From Nageia nagi (Eukaryota > Pinophyta), in contig JBITNC010000002.1 of assembly GCA_050084985.1 (NCBI GenBank), positions 30,814,001 to 30,878,000 on the forward strand: DNA of 64,000 nucleotides. Reading direction: 5' to 3'. Below the pieces are notes generated by a model. It made no database searches. It was given only the letters and a program-made list of their open reading frames with translations, and had not been told where the DNA came from. Numbering within the stretch: the first letter of the stretch is position 1; each line of letters opens with the position of its first letter. Positions 58,926 to 64,000 of this stretch are shown in pieces. A program made the translations under genes and the position numbers.

Positions 58926-59430
58926 GTCAAGATGCAAGATTTTAAGAGGAAAGAGGTGAAGGAGAGGGTGCAACCATGTAGGTACTACAATGCTTTAAAT
59001 TCATTTTTGCTTAACTAACTCCTTGAATATTTTTGGGGTGTTATAATTTCCTATTCTATGGACATCTATTATGGATGCCTTCTTTGTAATTTACTTGGTT
59101 TTCAATTTTTTGTACACTCATGAAGTGCAACCTACTTTGATGGAGGAGTGTTTAACTACACAAGTTACTTTGCATGGTGATGAGATTTGCATCCTTGATC
59201 CATTGGCTACCTACATTTCAAAATTTTGAATGTCTTAACTAACCGCTTGAATATTTTTGGGATGTTATTATTTCCTACACTATGTACATCTATTATGGAT
59301 TTATTATTTCTAGCATGCTTTGTTTTCAATTTTTAGGACTCTCATGAAGTGCAACCAACTTTGATGGAGGAGAGGATAATTGCATAAGTTGATTTGCATG
59401 GTGATGAGGTTTGCATCCTTGATTCATTGT
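58926..59430 (+). other. Rest of module A and two copies of module B
   Basis: Module A continues to CCAT|GTAGGTAC (58979). Module B copies start near 59115 and at 59338, the second after TTTTCAATTTTTAG. They read HEVQPTLMEE, then VTLHGDEICILDPLATYISK in the first and VDLHGDEVCILDSL in the second. The spacer repeats TAACTAACC.CTTGAATATTT. The second B copy runs directly into the PPR relic on the other strand. Confidence 0.5.
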
Positions 59431-60230
59431 GTGCATATGTTAAAATCATTGTAGTCCATTAAGTTACATATCCTACAATCATTACATATTTTATATTTTT
59501 GGGTGTGATATATCTATGAAACTATCTATATCCTCTAATCATTCCATTTCAAAAAATTATATTTTCATCATGCATCTTATCAAATAATTATCATCCCTTG
59601 TGTATTCTTCCACATTTTACATAATAATGCAATAAGGGAATCCTTCATGTAGCCATGAATTGCATATCCTCCAATAATTATGATCATGTTATTATTTATA
59701 CCTTCTTTTATACCTCTAATAATGTTACATGCTTGAAGGAAGTTGGTAAAGGTTGTAGAGTTCATTTTTACATCTACCGATTGCATCTACCGATTTTTCA
59801 TAAAATCCATTTTATGCATATCATGTGATAGATTTAGTCTATGAAACTACATTTTGATGAGAATACACAACATTTTGGTATTTTTTGATAATATATATAT
59901 CCATACCTACTTCTAGAGCTCCCATGGTGAAAAATGCAAAAAGAATTCTTGCAAAGGTTACAGAGTTTAGATTTATAGATGATAATTGCATATGCTTAAA
60001 AGTATCTACATCCTTTCATAAAATATATTTTATGCATATTTTGCAATCATTGCAGTATATAAAACTATGTTTGTATCATGCATTTTGTTAAACAATTATT
60101 GGATTCACATGCCTTCTTCTAGAGATCCCACGATGGTACATGATATAAGAATTCCTCTATCATGCATCTTCCATATTTTGTATACATATCTATTAGGTTT
60201 TATGGGAATATTTTATTTTGCTATGTATGG
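59430..60230 (-). pseudogene. PPR gene relic
   Basis: A 68-codon minus-strand ORF (59580-59786) starts MQSVDVKMNSTTFTNFLQAC and has YAIHGYMKDSLIALLCKM, matching the P2-L2 PPR motifs (MQ..GVKPNSTTF.S.L.AC; GYA.HG...EAL..F..M). Upstream (59790-59860) NGFYEKS matches the AQNG motif, and around 59480-59570 there is a DKMHD-like unit. Stops separate the parts. Confidence 0.7.
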
Positions 60231-60249
60231 TTTCTAATGTACTTTGTTT

Positions 60250-61175
60250 TCAATTTTAAGAAATCTCATCATGTGCAATGAAGTTCAACTATGAATGTGA
60301 TGGTATTTGAAAACCAATTTGGCAAGTGTTCGAATATTGCAACTGATGATTCAACATATGATAGTTTTGAAAAAATAGATTTAGAGAGTAGGGATAATAA
60401 AATGAGGCTCTCTACTATTGTTTTAGAGGCTACCATAAACCAATAAGTTAGAGGTATTAGAGCAACAAAAGCTTGTAGTGCTATTTATAGTACTTGTAAG
60501 CAAATGGTATCTTCAAAACCCAACATGTGTGCCACTCAAAGATGAATTTTAGTAATTGATAAAAGGAGGAAAGAAATATAAAAAGTTCTAAAAAATGGAT
60601 TCAAAAAATAATTTTGTTGATGGTTATTTGGATTTGGAAATAAATTTTGAGAAAGGTTATATGGGAATCAATTAAGAATGAAGAAGGCATATAAATTATA
60701 ATTTGGAATGACCATTTTTATATTTTTAAGGTGGATAGCGCAATATTGTACATAATAGATTTAGTTGGAGATAGGTTACAAGAAGGGGGTGGTAAAGCAT
60801 ATGTTCTAAAATCTAATAACACCATCATGTATGAATATGATGAAACAACTAAAAATGATGGGGAGAGGTAGGAAAAGGTGGTTTGTGAAGGAAATGATTG
60901 TAGTAAAGAGTACTTAAAAATAGTTTTACTAGTTATTCCTATTGATGAATTGGTTTGTGATTTTCAAGAAGTTGAGGCCTCCATATTGACCAAAATGATA
61001 AAGTTGCTACAAATTGAGTTCATTAAGACACCATTTGATGGAAGCAAGATATTCACAAAAGGCCAAAATGTGATCATGCTAGATGAAAAATATGAAGAAT
61101 TGGCCATTTCTATTATTGTTGACATCAAAATTGAAACTTTTTCCAAAGTCAAACTGAAGGCTTGCATCAATTAGA
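60250..61175 (+). pseudogene. Unassigned plus-strand coding-like segment
   Basis: It begins after TTTTCAATTTTAAG, the acceptor-like sequence of module B. Broken readings include FGKCSNIATDDSTYDSFEKI and RATKACSAIYSTCKQM, then a 98-codon ORF (60878-61174) with VLLVIPIDELVCDFQEVEAS and DEKYEELAISIIVDIK. No domain recognised. It may be the 3' part of the locus built from modules A and B. Confidence 0.35.
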
Positions 61176-61769
61176 AAAAGTTATTTCCCGCTGTTGGGGA
61201 AAAGTAAGCTAAATATGTCATTGGAACTAATATAGTATGGTCAATCATTCAAATGGATTGGGTACACATGTTAAAATTTATTTTTTTACATCTTAGGTTT
61301 GAGGCTTGTTCCTTATGGTTATCATTTGATTTTTGATACACTAGATAACTAGAAAATGCAAACAAAAAATTGGAATTGCTGCTATAGAAATCAAAACTAA
61401 CCTAAAAAACATATAGGAGTGGACATCATCCTAAACATTTTTTCAATGTGGAAATACCCAAGAAAATTGGTCTTAATCAGTTGTGAAATATGGTATTAAT
61501 CATGTAAATTACCTTATTGAGTAGGTATATTCATTGTTTTGTAGTGTAAAGGATGTTAAATGTTGAATTTACTTTACTTTACTTTATTGAGCTTGTTGTA
61601 TGGTTTCCTACACTTTATATAAAAATGAACATTCCCTACTACATTATCAAGAAGAAAGCACATATTGGGACAATAATGTTGGTTTTGAAGTTACACATGT
61701 CAAGTAATGTTAATTCTTTTCAGTGGAATATTATTATCATGATATGAATAATGCTTAATATGATATATT
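61176..61769. other. AT-rich spacer
   Basis: Nothing recognised. Confidence 0.4.
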
Positions 61770-62570
61770 AGAAAAATGATAGCATCTTGTCAAATAATTC
61801 TCAAACCTTGTGTACCATTCCACATTTTATATATATGTGTAGACAAGGAGTCAATCATCCTATTAAAGTATTTATAGCCCTCATCCACTATAACTTCATT
61901 GTTACATGCAAGCATAATACATACAAAGGTTATGTTGTTAGGGTTGGTTCCTATGTACTTCATGATATCAATGAGTTTAAGGACATCCTTGTTGTAGTCA
62001 TGAATTACATCATGCATCTTGTCAATCTTGTATATTTTGCATACATATCTATCATGGAATTTACTACCATAAACTTTAGAATATCTTAGGATCATTATAT
62101 TACCTTGCATGAAATATAGAAGCATGCACCATGTTAGAAAATCCATTTTGTTCATATCCTACAAACAATGTTGTTCATAAAACTGTGTTTGCATTGTGCA
62201 TCTTGTCAAACAATTCCTAGGCCTTATGTATTCTTACACATTTTTCATACATATCTATCATGAAATTTACTACCATAATATTTTGCGTATCTTTGGATCA
62301 TTGTATCACTTTGCATTAAATATGGAAGCATGCGCCATGCCCATAAAATCCATTTTTTTCATATCCTACAAACATGTTTTCCATAAAATTGTGTTTGCAT
62401 CGTGCATCTTGTTGAAACATTCCTAGGTCTTGTGTATTCTTGCATATTTTTCATACATATCTATCATGATATTCACAACTACAACATCCTTTGAAAAATC
62501 ATTTTAAAATATTCTTTAAAATAACATGATTATCCAAACTAGATAGCATGAATTTGTGTTTGCATCATGC
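61770..62570 (-). pseudogene. PPR gene relic, longest open piece
   Basis: A 121-codon minus-strand ORF (61790-62155) contains IDIMKYIGTNPNNITFVCIM and NNEVIVDEGYKYFNRMI, which match the PLS-class PPR pattern M...G..PN.ITFV.VL.AC...GLVDEG..YF..M. The start of the ORF and the repeated TGCATCTTGTCAAACA.TTCCTAGG words (plus strand, about 62198 and 62403) are further unit copies. No E or DYW extension is visible. Confidence 0.7.
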
Positions 62571-63079
62571 ATCATGATTTATGTGTTTGTAACATTTTAT
62601 AGGAATATGGGCATTTTAGGTATTTTTTTGGAAGTGAAATTTATTATTTATTAGTGTGTAAATATGAAGACAATCAAGGTAAGGCATATTCTCTAACTAC
62701 AAGGTATTCATATTATTTCAAATTATTAACTGCATAGTATGTTGATGATTTGGATACATATGTTTCATATCTTATTTTGAATGCAAAATCAAAGTTTTTC
62801 AAGGTTCTGTTTAAGTATAGTATAAGGCATCATATAGCATAATATTAATCACTACAAAAGATGAAGCCCAAGATTAATTATAAATATTTTGGAGGGCCTT
62901 TCATAACTGCAAAATCCTTTACAACTTCACCTTTTTATAAATAAAGGAAAGATGGTTTCAATTTTTATTTATCATCTCCAATTTGGTGCATGCTTTGATA
63001 ATGTTGAGAAAGGTGAATTAACCTTGTTAGACTACTATTATTATTTATTGCATTTGGTGAATTGATCTTGTTGAACTAT
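62571..63079. other. AT-rich spacer
   Basis: Nothing recognised. Confidence 0.4.
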
Positions 63080-63720
63080 AAATAAATGAAATTAAGTTTA
63101 AGTGCACATCTTCTAATATACCATCTTGTCAAATAATATCATATAAGAACATTTTGCATACATGTCTATCATAGCATTCATAATGATAACATTTTGCATA
63201 CAAGGTTATGTTGTCATGGTTGGTTCCAAAGTGCTTCATTAGATCATATAGTTTAAGGGTATCCCTGTTGTAGCCATGAAATGTTTATCCTTCAATCATT
63301 ATAGTCCATGCAAATATATGAGCAACATGTATCTTGTCAAATTATTCGTAGTCCTTATATATTCTTCTACATTTTGCATACATGTCTATTATTGTATAAA
63401 CTAGAAGAAGGGTAACAAAGGTTAAAAAGTTTGATTTTAGGCTTGAAAATCATATCTGCTTAAAATTCTATAGGACCTTTAAAGAAAATCTATTTTTTTC
63501 ATATCTTACGAACATTTTTGTCCATAAAATTATGTTTCTATCATGCATCTTATAGAATAATTCTTGGGCCTTGTGTATTCTTGTAAATTTTGCATACATG
63601 TAAATCATGGTATTCACAACCATAAAATTTGATGCAAATCCATTTTAAACTAAATTTTAATGGATATCCATACCTTCTTACAGACCTCCCATGGTGGCAC
63701 AATATGATGTTAACAATCAA
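63080..63720 (-). pseudogene. PPR gene relic, repeated units
   Basis: Units with plus-strand CATCTTGTCAAATAAT, AAGGTTATGTTGTCATGGTTGG, CAAAGTGCTTCATTAGATCA and TTTTGCATACATG, in the order of the 28382 array. The last ones are near 63545. Too decayed for a protein. Confidence 0.6.
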
Positions 63721-63777
63721 CAATATTATCTATTATGTTTAAAATCAATAATATTGTTTATTTGTATAAAAAAGGCT

Positions 63778-63980
63778 CATATTCATAAAGCTAAAATGAC
63801 ATATTAGTCTCGTGAATATGTATCCATTTTTGTTAATTTAGGTTTGCATATTCACGAAATTAATGTCATTTTAGCTTCGTAAATATGCTTCAGGCTTTTC
63901 ATATTTGCGAGGTAAAATGATAAAAATTAATTGAATACATATTCACAAGACTAATAAGTCATTTTAGCTTTGTGAATATG
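63778..63980. repeat. Array of three ~43-bp hairpin repeats at the window edge
   Basis: Palindromes at 63778-63820, 63847-63887 and 63938-63980. Outer arms are CATATTCACGAA-like and TTCGTGAATATG-like; the inner sequence is CTAAAATGACATATTAG or its reverse. The same unit as at 44547-44854. The array may continue beyond 64000. Confidence 0.85.
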
Positions 63981-64000
63981 ATCCTTATTTAGTATAGATA

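Noticed and set aside
61787-62089. 100-codon plus-strand ORF
   Set aside because: It overlaps the minus-strand PPR-like ORF, which has recognisable motifs. The plus frame has none.

Overview
This is an AT-rich, gene-poor stretch of a plant nuclear genome. It holds one intact protein gene: an intronless coding region for UDP-glucose 6-dehydrogenase (UGD; 479 codons, 18630-20069, + strand) with a long leader that probably contains an intron. Everything else I can identify is transposable-element sequence or decayed gene relics. The intronless plant-type UGD, Copia elements primed by initiator-tRNA-Met, PLS-class PPR relics and plant mobile domain sequence all say land plant. The sparse genes, deeply nested old retroelements and long AT-rich spacers fit a large genome, possibly a gymnosperm, but that is inference and no species can be named.

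Layout. 1-3250: spacer, a 215-bp LTR with its primer-binding site, and a Ty3/gypsy gag relic. 3276-8490: two related Copia fragments on the minus strand, separated by a 0.2-kb inverted integrase segment. 10.3-12.7 kb: a LINE relic. 14.6-15.4 kb: two tRNA-like SINEs, one with a perfect 17-bp target-site duplication. 17.4-20.3 kb: the UGD gene. 21.2-21.8 kb: three (TA)n-linked repeats. 23.7-28.35 kb: a second LINE, split by a 960-bp solo LTR. 28.4-30 kb: tandem PPR-derived units and the start of a repeated exon-like locus. 29986-40623: a gypsy-type element with recognisable LTRs and gag but no recognisable pol. It carries an antisense plant mobile domain pseudogene and a nested 1.9-kb LTR element. 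40.6-45.9 kb: exon-like modules, PPR relics, SINEs and a hairpin-repeat array. 45885-53936: a complete but dead Copia element with 5-bp target-site duplications and three minisatellites in its leader. 54-64 kb: a diverged duplicate of the 28-45 kb host sequence, interrupted by a 2.0-kb solo LTR and ending in the same hairpin repeat.

How the parts relate. The underlying host sequence on the right half is a duplicated locus. Its plus strand carries repeated exon-like modules and its minus strand carries many decayed PPR units. Retroelements later inserted into it at several points. In three cases the uninterrupted paralogous site lies in the same window, so the insertions can be read directly. 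UGD itself supplies UDP-glucuronate for cell-wall polysaccharide synthesis and shows no functional link to its neighbours.
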